Below, piece after piece: positions 32,968 through 43,574 of a stretch of 64,000 bases of DNA (the first letter of the stretch is position 1; each line of letters starts with the position of its first letter). The DNA is taken from positions 532,282,556 through 532,346,555 of the forward strand of contig NC_134356.1 of assembly GCF_048569485.1 (NCBI RefSeq). The letters are read 5' to 3'. The DNA is from Anomaloglossus baeobatrachus (taxonomy: Eukaryota > Chordata > Amphibia > Anura > Aromobatidae). The notes beneath the pieces were generated by a model that ran no database searches, was not told the DNA's origin, and saw only the letters and a list, made by a program, of their open reading frames with translations. Position numbers and translations under genes: made by a program.

Positions 32968-35900
32968 TGGTGGGTTTTCTGTCTACTGGTATGGATACCA
33001 GACAATGGGCTAATGAAGCCAAATATGTATTCTCTGAAAGAAATTTAGTATTAAAAAATATGCACCTACCCTTAATGAGGCATTCAAGTATTTGACAAAA
33101 ATATATAAAGAAAAAATAGTCTCCTGGTGGGAGAGTACAGTCCTTGGAAAGCTATATCAAAGTTAACATTGTGCCTAGACATTTGAGGATTAAGGTACAA
33201 CCAGGATAGAGATACAAAAACACGAACCTTGGGGCCAAGTGGGAAAGAGAGGTCACAGAAAGTTCTCTAAGGTTTATGAAATTATTACTTTATGAACAAA
33301 GAAAAAAATCTGTCCACACTAGAGAAATCCTTAAAGGAACAGATTGAGATCACTCGCAAATTTTCAGGTGAGACGGATTATTTGAAAAAAGAAATAGCAT
33401 CACAAGGGACCATTGAGAAGTTTCAGTATCGCTTGAAAGGGAATAAACATAGGTTCTATAAACGGGACCTGGAAGACTTCAAAGACAACAGAGCGTATGT
33501 TTTTTCTTATGATAAACCCCCCCAAAAAAGTGAAACTGGTATGTCCTCAACTGAGGGTGAGATGTCTGATTCATAAAGTAGGGGAAATGGCTTCAGACCC
33601 GCACAACAATTTAGGAAATTTAAGGGAAGGGGATGACCAGGCAATAGGGGTCACTCTTTCATTTCCAATAGCCCAATATTATCTGAGGAGTCGACAAAGT
33701 CAAATGAATCTAGAAGAGCCCCACATATAATTAATCTGTCCTCAAGAACCTTAAGTGAGACTGAAACTTCTGTTCTGAATAAAGGCCTATCCTTTATACC
33801 CAGAAATGATTTTGATGAATTTAATAGTGTAAAGGACCTTCACCGCTTTGCGAGGAGACTAACATGGAAAAAACATTTTTTTGAATAACGACAAAAAAAT
33901 ATGTACTGAGTTGGGAATATCAGATGAATTACTCCAGGATATAAGACTTCTATATCACCTTAATGATTGTAACCCTAATTATAGAAGAGTAGGGCCATTT
34001 ACATCTCTTAAAAATAGAAGCACAAAGATGCCTCTGTCATAGACAGAAGTGGATGTGGTTGATACATTTGTTAATCTGGTGACTGAAGAGATCAAAAAAG
34101 GGGTTAGAAGTGACAATAGAAGACATAACTTGACAAAAACCAGAGATGATTAGCCTTCGTACCCTTGAACAGGACTCTAATTTGATTATCAAATCCTCTG
34201 ACAAATTGGTTAACAGTCCTAATGGACTATGACAGATACAAAACTATGTGCATGGACATTTTAAATGATGACAACTGTTATCGAAAGCTTTGAACTAACG
34301 CAATCCCTAAATTTTCTTCAGAGTTGAAACAGATCTTGGATGAGGCACTACATGATAATCTGATTCGTAAGAATGAGTATAAGTTTTTGTTTCCAAAATT
34401 TCCTAAAATAGTGACGTTCTACACTTTACCTAAGGTACATAAGGGCCTAAATCCGATAAAGGGCCGCCCCCATTGTGTCAGGAATTAATAGTTTGACAGA
34501 AAATCTAAGTGTCTATGTTGACAAAATCCTTGGACCATTTGTGGTTTCCCCTAATTCTTATTTGAAAGATACAACAAATTTTTTTGCGAAAAATTGAGGA
34601 TGTCTTTTTAGAGGAGGGTATGCTACTGTGCAGCATTGATGTGGAGGCCCTATATTCCTCAATTCCTCACGAATAAGGTGTTGAGGCAACAAGATATTTT
34701 CTATACTGGGAAGAGAATTACTTATTAAAACACAGCGATTTCGTAATGAAAGCTTTGGCATTCTGTCTAAGAATGTATTCACACTTGGTGATAAGTAGTA
34801 CTTCCACCAACTCAGGGGTACTGTGATGGGGAGTTGCTGTGCCCCATCATATGCAAATTTGCTCTTGGGTTGGTGGGAGGAAACCATCATCTTTGGAGAA
34901 TGCATGGACACAGAGGACCTAGTCCTCTGGGTCCAGTTTATTGATGATATATTTGTCATCTGGAAGGGTGGTTTGATTGGCCTTGAGTGGTTTATTGAAA
35001 ATGTAAATAAAAACAACATTGGCCTTCACTTTATGTATGAGGCTAGTGAGACCAAATTGGCTTTTTTGGATGTTTTGGTTAAAAAGGGCCCAGAGGGTAG
35101 GTTATTAACCAGCACTTTTCGGAGATGGGAGAGTGCTCACCCGCATGCACATAAGAAGGGGATCCCCAAGAGTCAATTCATAAGAATGAGACGAAATTGT
35201 TCTGAAAATTAACAATTTTACCAGCAATCTATGGATTTGAAGGAGAGACTGAATGGAACCCCAAGCATATTGTGGGAGAGGCCTTTAGGACAGTAAAGGA
35301 GATGGATTGAACCAGGATGCTAAATTCCACACCAAGAGACTATAGGGTGTCAGACCTCCTACAGTTTATCACAACCTACAATTATGGTTCCACACATTTG
35401 AAAGAGATCATTAGTAGGCATTGGCCAGTTTTAAAAATAGATGTTACTATTGGTCAAATGATACCTGATAATCCCTCAATCACCTATAGACGAGCATGAT
35501 CTTTAAAGGATAGGTTGGTGCACAGTCATTTTAAGAGTCAAAATACTCGGCATGACAGCAATGTGAAGGGATGTTATAAATGTCATGACTGTGTTGCCCG
35601 TGATATGGTGGAGGAGGGAAAAGAATTTGTGGATCTTAACCCAAATAAGAAATCAGATAAGATCATTGATAACATGTAAGACCAAGGGTGTTATCTACAG
35701 GATAAAGTGTGTATATGGGAAACATTATGTAGGAAATATAATTAGAGAACTGAGGAAAAGAATGGGTGAACAGAAGAGGGATATTATAAACAAGAAAGAT
35801 GCAGCAGTAGCATGACATGTGATTATGGTCCATGGCGGTGATATCAGGTCTATTACAGTCATGGGAATTGATCATATAGGACCCCCATATAGAGGTGGTG

Positions 35901-36004
35901 ATTGGGATAATTTAATGCTAAAAAAGGAATGTTTCTGGATTTTTAAACTGATTACAATCACACCACACGGCCTTAATGAGCAATTTTCTCTTGTTCCCTT
36001 CATA
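32968..36004 (+). pseudogene. PLE-5 protein: N-terminal domain, RT, GIY-YIG
   Basis: From ATG 32968 (MVGFLSTGMDTRQWANEAKY). N-terminal domain: VSWWEST, VPRHLRIKVQP, HRFYKRDLEDFKDNRAYVF; then HIINLSSRTLSETE (about 33720); ADKLVNSP in place of ADKGGN; RT motif A CSIDVEALYSSI (about 34630), motif B GTVMGSCCAPSYANLLLG (about 34819), motif C FIDDIFVIWKG (about 34939), LAFLDVLVKKG; GIY-YIG: GVIYRIKCVYGKHYVGN (about 35690) and ECFWIFKL (about 35925). N-terminal domain and RT lie in one frame without an ORF1/ORF2 overlap of the PLE-6 type. Several stops and frame changes. The Tc1 sits at its very end. Confidence 0.8.
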
Positions 36005-37652
36005 CAGTTAGGTCCAGAAATATTTGGACAGTGACACAATTTTCGCGAGTTGGGCTCTGCATGCCACCACATTGGATTTGAAATTAAACCTCTACAACAG
36101 AATTCAAGTGCAGATTGTAACGTTTAATTTGAAGGTTTGAACAAAAATATCTGATAGAAATTGTAGGAATTGTACACATTTCTTTACAAACACTCCACAT
36201 TTTAGGAGGTCAAAAGTAATTGGACAAATAAACCAAACCCAAACAAAATATTTTTATTTTCAATATTTTGTTGCGAATCCTTTGGAGGCAATCACTGCCT
36301 TAAGTCTGGAACCCATGGACATCACCAAACGCTGGGTTTCCTCCTTCTTAATGCTTTGCCAGGCCTTTACAGACGCAGCCTTCAGGTCTTGCTTGTTTGT
36401 GGGTCTTTCCGTCTTAAGTCTGGATTTGAGCAAGTGAAATGCATGCTCAATTGGGTTAAGATCTGGTGATTGACTTGGCCATTGCAGAAGGTTCCACTTT
36501 TTTACAATAATGAACTCCTGGGTAGCTTTGGCTGTATGCTTGGGGTCATTGTCCATCTGTACTATGAAGCGCCGCTCAACTTTGCGGCATTTGGCTGAAT
36601 CTGGGCTGAAAGTATATCCCGGTACACTTCAGAATTCATCCGGCTACTCTTGTCTGCTGTTATGTCATCAATAAACACAAGTGACCCTGTGCCATTGAAA
36701 GCCATGCATGCCCATGCCATCACGTTGCCTCCACCATGTTTTACAGAGGATGTGGTGTGCCTTGGATCATGTGCCGTTCCCTTTCTTCTCCAAACTTTTT
36801 TCTTCCCATCATTCTGGTGCAGGTTGATCTTTGTCTCATCTGTCCATAGAATACTTTTCCAGAACTGAGCTGGCTTCATGAGGTGTTTTTCAGCAAATTT
36901 AACTTTGGCCTGTCTATTTTTGGAATTGATGAATGGTTTGCATCTAGATGTGAACCCTTTGTATTTACTTTCATGGAGTCTTCTCTTTACTGTTGACTTA
37001 GAGACAGATACATCTACTTCACTGAGAGTGTTCTGGACTTCAGTTGATGTTGTGAACGGGTTCTTCTTCACCAAAAAAAGTATGCGGCGATCATCCACCA
37101 CTGTTGTCATCCGTGGACGCCCAGGCCTTTTTGAGTTCCCAAGCTCACCAGTCAATTCCTTTTTTCTCAGAATGTACCCGACTGTTGATTTTGCTACTCC
37201 AAGCATGTCTGCTATCTCTCTGATGGATTTTTTCTTTTTTTTCAGCCTCAGGATGTTCTGCTTCACCTCAATTGAAAGTTCCTTAGACTGCATGTTGTCT
37301 GGTCACAGCAACAGCTTCCAAATGCAAAACCACACACCTGTAATCAACCCCAGACCTTTTAACTACTTCATTGATTACAGGTTAACGAGGGAGACGCCTT
37401 CAGAGTTAATTGCAGCCCTTAGAGTCCCTTGTCCAATTACTTTTGGTCCCTTGAAAAAGAGGAGGCTATGCATTACAGAGCTATGATTCCTAAACCCTTT
37501 CTCCGATTTGGATGTGAAAACTCTCATATTGCAGCTGGGAGTGTGCACTTTCAGCCCATATTATATATATAATTGTATTTCTGAACATGTTTTTGTAAAC
37601 AGCTAAAATAACAAAACTTGTGTCACTGTCCAAATATTTCTGGACCTAACTG
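36005..37652 (-). mobile_element. Tc1-like transposon A
   Basis: Terminal inverted repeats start cagttaggtccagaaatatt and the TA target duplication is at 36003-36004 and 37653-37654. The 1648-bp element carries a transposase on the minus strand in two frames. It was inserted at the end of the PLE-5 ORF. Confidence 0.92.
36260..37293 (-). pseudogene. Tc1 transposase A, one frameshift
   Basis: Minus-strand ATG at 37293. N-terminal part (243 codons): a paired-like HTH (KKSIREIADMLGVAKSTVGY), GRPRMT hook, a second HTH, first catalytic Asp in ILWTDETKINLHQ, GGGNVMAWACM. The C-terminal part (98 codons, 36556-36260) has the second Asp in VQMDNDPKHTA and the third residue Glu in PDLNPIEHAF, a DD34E triad. 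The two parts are out of frame by one missing base near 36570, after NAAKL. Otherwise full length (about 340 residues). The transposase excises and integrates the element at TA. Inactive as it stands, but well preserved. Confidence 0.92.
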
Positions 37653-37654
37653 TA

Positions 37655-39418
37655 TGTGCACATTAGATCTAGGGATAGTGTAGGAGGGAGTGTCGACGAG
37701 GAGCAGGGGTGCCATGGGCGTAACAACTAGTGTGCCGACCTCCGCATGTTAGGTAGGGACTATGGGGGTAGTGTGGGGAAAGTGGTGATCGGAATTTACC
37801 CTCCTTTCTATTGTTAGGTTTTATATCCATGGGCAATTTTTTCCAATACTTATTCAGCCTCCTTCTTGTCCCCTTTTCTTGGGAGAATAGTCTCTAGATC
37901 CTAAACATACGAAGAGAGACCTTGGTATGGATTTATTATATCTTTGTTAATTGGTGATCCATAAAAATTATTTTTCTTTTTTGGAGTTTTTAACATTTAT
38001 TAAATAATAATTTGTGTTTAACATTTATATTGAGAAATATGAATAAGCATAACTGCTCTATAATACATTAAGAAATAAAAAGTACAATTAGCCATATGAA
38101 AAATTTGAAAAATTGAAAATGTGACATTGCATGACTGCTAAGCATTATTTGAAAAAAAAGATATTTTGGTAATCTATTGATCAATTAATTACTGCCCGAT
38201 AACCACTTCATGGTAATCTCTTATTTATCGGGTCCCTAACCAAATGTTACCTCTATGTGCGGTTAAAACCTGCTTGTGTATGGGAAGCCAGGGACCTCGC
38301 TATATAGGTACTTGAATAAACATGGCTGAAGGGCGGGACTGGGTTCTCAGATAGAAAAAACTGCATAACAATCAAAAAGACTGCTGGAACTGCATTGCAA
38401 ATGTGAACAGGGTACTAGCTAAAAAATACGCAATTGATATAAAGTGAAAGCTGCACACCAAAATTAAGATAAGAGATTACCGCAAAGTAGTTATCGGGCA
38501 GTAATGAATTGATCAATACATTAGCAAAATATCTTTTTTTATTTTCAAATAATCCTTAGCAGTAATGCAATGTCACATTTTCAATTTTTCATATGGCTAA
38601 TTTTATTTTTCATTTCTTTATGTATCATAGAGCAGTTAAGCTTATTCATATTTCTCTGAATTTGGTGTGCAGCTTTCATTTTATATAAATTCATTATATC
38701 TTATATCATATTTTTTTTTCGATAGCAGAATGCATTTAGGTGCCCACTAAAGGGGTTAAACATGATATACGTAGCAGGACTTGAACCATCATTTTTCTTG
38801 CTGATACTCTATCAGAAGTGTATGTGTCATTTTTGATATAAAGAAATTAACAGGCAGGCTCTCCATGTGTGCCGACGTGAAAGCCTTCCCTGGTTTAATA
38901 GGGAGATTTCATTAGTAAGCCCGCGTCTTGTTCCGCAGCTGATATGGTCTATGCAGGCTGTCAGGACATGGATCTCAATGACGTCCTGCACAGTGTGATG
39001 GAGCGCAAGGTATGCGTTTTATTTGTCTCCCTGGGTGAGGGGAGTGGATGTCTCCCATGAGATATGCAATATCTGGTCCCATGTTATTTCTCCGGATTTG
39101 ATGCACAATGAGCATGCACAAGGGGCATAAAATGGCGGCGCTTGCAGTGTACAGCGCAGAATGGTATGAGTATGAAGGTCTGAGGAGACTTCTGGTAAGT
39201 ATTAGCACTTACATCTGCTCAGGGTTAAAGAATAATGTTATTTATGAAGGGCTTGTATGCTAAGTGAATGGTATCATTGATTTTGAAGTCCGTTATGGGC
39301 ATTGCCAATGAAGAAAGCAGTATATAATATGGCTGTCAAGACGTGCAGAAATTGTTTCATAGGCTCCCCTTCAGAATTTCATATGGAAAAGAAATACGTT
39401 GGAATTTATGTGATGTCT
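37655..39418 (+). other. PLE-5 3' region
   Basis: Non-coding. It holds the inverted repeat at 38036-38663, a promoter-like stretch (38880-39340; ggggcataaaatggcgg at 39123, tataatatgg at 39323) and a poorly preserved hammerhead position near 39365-39405 (ccccttcag ... gaaatacgttgg). It ends at the 515-bp duplication. Confidence 0.5.
38036..38663. repeat. Large inverted repeat in PLE-5 3' region
   Basis: Arms of roughly 200 bp (about 38036-38240 and 38465-38663), about 90% complementary by eye, with a 225-bp spacer. Phrases such as 'gaaaatgtgacattgca' and 'agccatatgaaaaat' appear in both orientations. AT-rich; could be a MITE or a fold-back. Confidence 0.8.
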
Positions 39419-39932
39419 GCCCATTGTTTGAATACCAGATGTTGGAAACTCGGGTGGTAATCAAGTGGAGAAAAAGTTTACCTGTACCCATTTAATGAAT
39501 CCTCTTCTGATGGTATTGGTGAAGTCCGCAAATGGTGAGACCGTTCCATATATATGTTGTCAGTGATCATTTTAATAAGTGAAAAATGACATTTGAGCTT
39601 GTGAAAATATGGTAATAGGTCCACTTTAGGTCCTTACTTGAAAAATCTCACTAGTATACTGTAGAAGGCGTTTCCTTCATGAGGTTACTATTGGGATATA
39701 TTATGAAGGTAGTGACTTATGTCAGCTGGTATTATAGTCACCATTGAATTGTTTTGTGCCTAGCCCAGGCTGCTGGCCTGTTTGAGCTTTGTGACCAGTA
39801 TCCTTGGTATTTGTGTCTTATGTTCATGCTTTTATTAGTGATATTTCATCACTTTTAATTGCACCAAGTAAAAGTTATGTTTTATGTTCTAATGTAATAC
39901 ATAGATAATCTGAAATCCACCCTTGCTATAGG
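39419..39932 (+). repeat. Right copy of the 515-bp duplication flanking PLE-5
   Basis: Counterpart of 21294-21808. Downstream of it PLE-3 continues to its AATAAA. Confidence 0.8.
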
Positions 39933-40481
39933 TCTGGCCTCTTCTCCTGCCTATACCACCACCGGTTGAAGTAAGTGTCTCCCTCGTTCACTTGGGCTAT
40001 TTGCTCTTTGTCTGTTTCATGGTCGACATTTATGCCTCTCTTTATATGCATGTTATTGTACTGTGACTCTCCATTGTTTTCAGTGCTTATGTCGACATGA
40101 TTTCAGACTCTTAATTGTTGCGCTTGCTTCTCCAGGTGGTCTGGTTATCTGTTATTTAGCACTTGCCTTAACCCACATTTCTTTTGGGATTGTACCATAT
40201 ATTTTGGCAGAAGTAGGCCTTTCTCTTTTCTTTACCTGCCCACATCTTTTCCCATTCCTCTTCTACATTCTAAATCATCTCCTTTTCCAGTATTGATTTT
40301 TATCTGGTTTTACCTTAATAAAGTAATTTTTCACTATTTCAAATAGTCTCTGCTTTTTGTACTCCATTTTCTCCTGTATTTACTATTTCCCAGGGTTTTT
40401 TGCCTTTTTATGTCTGTATTTTTTCTTGTTTATATGGCCTTGATTTACGTGAGTCAAGTGTGTTTGGAATTTTGGTTTGCT
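39933..40481 (+). other. PLE-3 3' tail
   Basis: Pyrimidine-rich, non-coding; cttaataaagtaatttttcac at 40311. It ends at the 494-bp duplication of PLE-2. Confidence 0.55.
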
Positions 40482-40961
40482 AATATCTGTACCTGTTGGT
40501 TCAAATTGATGAGAGGGGTAGGGTTTTCACCTCAACCTATTTTAAACTGGTTCATGTTAACAGTTATTTAAGGTTTGACAGTGAACACTTCCTCAAATGA
40601 ATAAACAATGTTCCATATGGCCAGTATTGGAGGGTACGAAAAACTTGCAAAAGGGATTTGGACTTCCTTCAAGAATCTAAAATACTCAAAAAGCAATTCT
40701 TACAGAAAGGATACCCCATGAAATTGCTACAGGATGCATATAGTAAAACAAAGGATCTCACCCAGGATTCCTGTATTGGGAAAATTACCACATCAAAAGA
40801 CTTTGACAAGGGTATATCAGAATTGACGAAGTGGAGTCTGGTAACTACCTTTTGTCAGTCTAGAGCAGTGATTCAGAATCTGATAAACAAATTCTGGTTT
40901 ATCCTGAAAAGGGATTCCATACTATCTAAGCATCTTCTAGCTAAACCTCAGATTATTTATA

Positions 40962-42524
40962 CAGTCATGGCCAAAAGTTTTGAGAATGACACCAAAATTA
41001 TATTTTCACATGATCTGTTGCCCTCTGGTTTTTAATTGTGTTTGTCTGATGTTTACATCACATACAGAAATATAATTGCAATCATATTATGAGTACCAAA
41101 AGGTTATATTGACAGAATGAGTTAATGCAGCAAGTCAATATTTGCAGTGTTGACCCTTCTTCTTCAGGACCTCAGCAATTCTCCCTGGCATGCTCTCAAT
41201 CAACTTCTGGATCAAATCCTGACTGATAGCTGTCCATTCTTGCATAAGCAATGCTTGCATTTTGCCAGAATTTGTTTGTTTTTGTTTGTCCACCCGTCTC
41301 TTGATGATTGCCCACGAGTTCTCAATGGGATTAAGATCTGGGGAGTTTCCAGGCCATGGACCCAAAATCTCTATGTTTTGTTCCATGAGCCATTTAGTGA
41401 TCACCTTTGCTTTATGGCAAGGTGCTCCATCATGCTGGAAAAGGCATTGTCGGGCGCCAATCTGCTCTTGGACAGATGGGAGAAGTTGCTCTTGGAGGAC
41501 ATTCTGGTACCATTCTTTATTCATGGCTGTGTTTTTAGGCAAGACTGTGAGTGAGCCGATTTCCTTGGCTGAGAAGCAACCCCACACATGAATCGTTTCA
41601 GGATGCTTAACAGTTGGCATGAGACAAGACTGGTGGTAGCGCTCACCTCTTCTTCTGCTAATAAGCTGTTTTCCAGATGTCCCAAACAATCGAAAAGGGG
41701 ATTCATCTGAGAAAATGACTTTACCCCAGTCCTCAGCCGTCCACTCCCTGTACCTTTTGCAGAATATCAATCGGTCCCTGATGTTTTTTCAGGAGAGAAG
41801 TGGCTTCTTTGCTGCCCTCCTTGAAACCAGGCCTTGCTCAAGCAGTCTCCGCCTCACAGTGCGTGCAGAAGCACTCACACCAGCCTGCTGCCATTGCTGA
41901 GCTAGCTCGGCACTGCTGGTAGTCCGATCCCGCAGCTGAAACAGTTTTAAGATACGGTCCTGGCGTTTGCTGTTCCTTCTTGTGCGCCCTGGAGCCTTTT
42001 TGGCAACAATGGAAGCTCTCTCCTTGAAGTTCTTGATGATGCGATAGATTGTTGACTGAGGTGCAATCTTTGTAGCTGCGATACTCTTCCCTGTTAAGCC
42101 ATTTTTGTGCAGAGCAATGATGGCTGCACGTGTTTCTTTAGAGATAACCATGGTTAACTGAAGAGAAACAATGATACCAAGCACCAGCCTCCTTTTAAAG
42201 CGTCCAGTGGTGTCATTCTTACTTAATCATGACTGATTGATCGCCAGCCCTGTCCTCATCAACACCCACACCTGTGTTAATGGAACAATCACTAAAACAA
42301 TGTTAGCTGCTCCTTTTAAGGCAGGAATGCAATGATGTTGAAATGTGTTTTGGGGGTTAAAGTTCATTTTCTTAGCCAATATTGACTTTGCAAGTAATTG
42401 CTGTTAAGCTGATCACTCTTTATGACATTCTGGAGTATATGCAAATTGCCATTAGAAAAACTTAAGCAGTAGACTTTGTAAAAATTAATATTTGTAGCAT
42501 TCTCAAAACTTTTGGCCATGACTG
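40962..42524 (-). mobile_element. Tc1-like transposon B
   Basis: Terminal inverted repeats start cagtcatggccaaaagtttt; TA duplication at 40960-40961 and 42525-42526. The 1563-bp element was inserted into the right copy of the PLE-2 duplication. The left copy (17870-17885) shows the empty site. Confidence 0.93.
41135..42151 (-). pseudogene. Tc1 transposase B, single in-frame stop
   Basis: Minus strand, likely ATG at 42151 (MVISKETRAAIIALHKNGLT). HTH region (GKSIAATKIAPQSTIYRI), GRTRRNSKRQD, second HTH; after one TGA (41789-41791, between LLS and KNIRDRL) the frame continues unchanged: first Asp in VIFSDESPFRLF, second in FQHDGAPCHKAK, Glu in DLNPIENSWA (DD34E), to the stop after GQHCKY. About 339 codons. 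Apart from the stop the frame is intact, so the copy is rather young. It belongs to a Tc1 family distinct from copy A. Confidence 0.93.
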
Positions 42525-42751
42525 TAGAAAAAAATAGATGTTTGCCCAATATGTTAGCATGCAGTAATACATCCTTTAAACCTAACCTAAGCAAAACCAT
42601 TGGCAACGGTATTTTGGGATGTTACCCTTGTAACACACTCAAATGTCTCTGTTGCGAGGTCATTGCCAATGGCAAAAAATGTACCTCTCGTACCACAGGC
42701 AGAACCTTCCCTATCAATTATCAATTATAGGGTGAACTGCCAAACACAGAC

Positions 42752-43136
42752 AATTAGGTCCTGCACCACCGCAAGTTACCTGCGGTATCGCCTGTGCCCA
42801 AATGGAGAGCCGGGGAAAACCAAGGATCCAGAAGCGGCGTGCCCGTCACAAGGAGAAGTCCATGGATAATGGGGTGAGAGCAAATGAAGAACCGCACTCT
42901 GTCCACTGTGCTGGATGTAGTTTATTCAAACACGTGCAGGGTGGAGGGCTGGAGACGCACTGTGAGCTGGCTCCTCCAAAACGGACGACGGCCGTTTCGC
43001 CCACTGATTGGGCTTCCACGGGTCCACATGTGGAGCTATGGCTACACCCCTTTTAAAGGAGTGCTCACAGATTGCCACAGACCCACATAAAAACAATAGG
43101 AGATTGTGCATATACATAATCAGAAAAATGTTAACA
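42752..43136 (-). repeat. Inverted head of PLE-7
   Basis: On the minus strand it reads like 46885-47155 and then continues like 43345-43466, i.e. across a tail-to-next-unit joint. Followed directly by the plus-strand pLTR, with 'aacatgcg' and 'cgcatgtt' at the turn (43133-43157). Confidence 0.8.
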
Positions 43137-43184
43137 TGCGATACTTGTAACGCATGTTAAAAGGGGTGTAGCCGTAGCTCCACA

Positions 43185-43235
43185 TGTGGACCCGTGGAAG
43201 CCCAATCAGTGGGCGAAACGGCCGTTGTCCGTTTT
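43185..43235 (+). ncRNA. Hammerhead-like motif, PLE-7 pLTR (degenerate)
   Basis: Stem II GCCC (43200-43203)/GGGC (43211-43214), GAAAC (43215-43219), ggccgttGTC; the first core box is CCGTGGA in place of CTGATGA. Copies lie in the tail (about 46998-47045) and, inverted, in the head (about 42990-43040). Confidence 0.35.
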
Positions 43236-43574
43236 GGAGGAGCCAGCTCACAGTGCGTCTCCAACCCTCCACCCTGCACGTGTTTGAATAAACTACATCC
43301 AGCACAGCGGACAGAGTGCGGTTCTTCATTTGCTCTCACCCCATTATCCATGGACTTCTCCTTGTGACGGGCACCCCGCTTCTGGATCCTTGGTTTTCCC
43401 CAGCTCTCCATTTGGGCACAGGCGATACCACAGGTAACTTGTGGTGGTGCAGGACCTAATTCTCTGCATTGCCATATTATATTGTTGTTGTCTTTGGTCC
43501 TTTTTTGCACACCGCTAGATGTTACCAGGACATTGGTGTTGGTAGCGGTTCATTTAGCCTGATTATTTCATGCC

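Larger units (their letters stand above)
23301..39418 (+). mobile_element. PLE-5: PLE inserted in PLE-3
   Basis: PLE-5 proper is about 23301-23616, 32876-36004 and 37653-39418. 5' sequence, then the N-terminal domain (from about 32968), RT and GIY-YIG to about 36000, and a 3' region with a large inverted repeat and a promoter-like stretch (38880-39340). PLE-6 is inserted in its 5' part (14-bp duplication) and a Tc1 near its stop codon. It is flanked by the 515-bp duplication of PLE-3. Confidence 0.7.
17895..40481 (+). mobile_element. PLE-3: PLE inserted in PLE-2
   Basis: PLE-3 proper is 17895-21808 and 39933-40481. It begins inside the protein, lacking the N-terminal domain, has RT and GIY-YIG to about 20400, then a GC-rich promoter-like stretch with a hammerhead-like motif (21214-21260), and ends with cttaataaagtaatttttcac at 40311. 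It is flanked by the 494-bp duplication of PLE-2 and is itself interrupted by PLE-5, which is flanked by a 515-bp duplication. Confidence 0.7.
40482..42750 (+). pseudogene. PLE-2 RT thumb to linker, interrupted by Tc1-like transposon B
   Basis: 40482-40961 and 42525-42544 repeat 17401-17894 (right copy of the 494-bp duplication). Beyond this, the coding sequence goes on as the Cys-rich linker (GCYPCNTLKCLCCEVI, about 42617-42665) and SRTTGRTFPINYQL, then VNCQTQ up to about 42750, where PLE-7 is inserted. This copy is better preserved than the left one: YPMKLLQDAYSKTKDLTQD and FWFILKRD read in one frame. Confidence 0.7.

Noticed and set aside
36650-37486. Plus-strand ORFs over Tc1 A, and likewise 41147-41591 over Tc1 B
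   Set aside because: Mirror frames of the minus-strand transposases.
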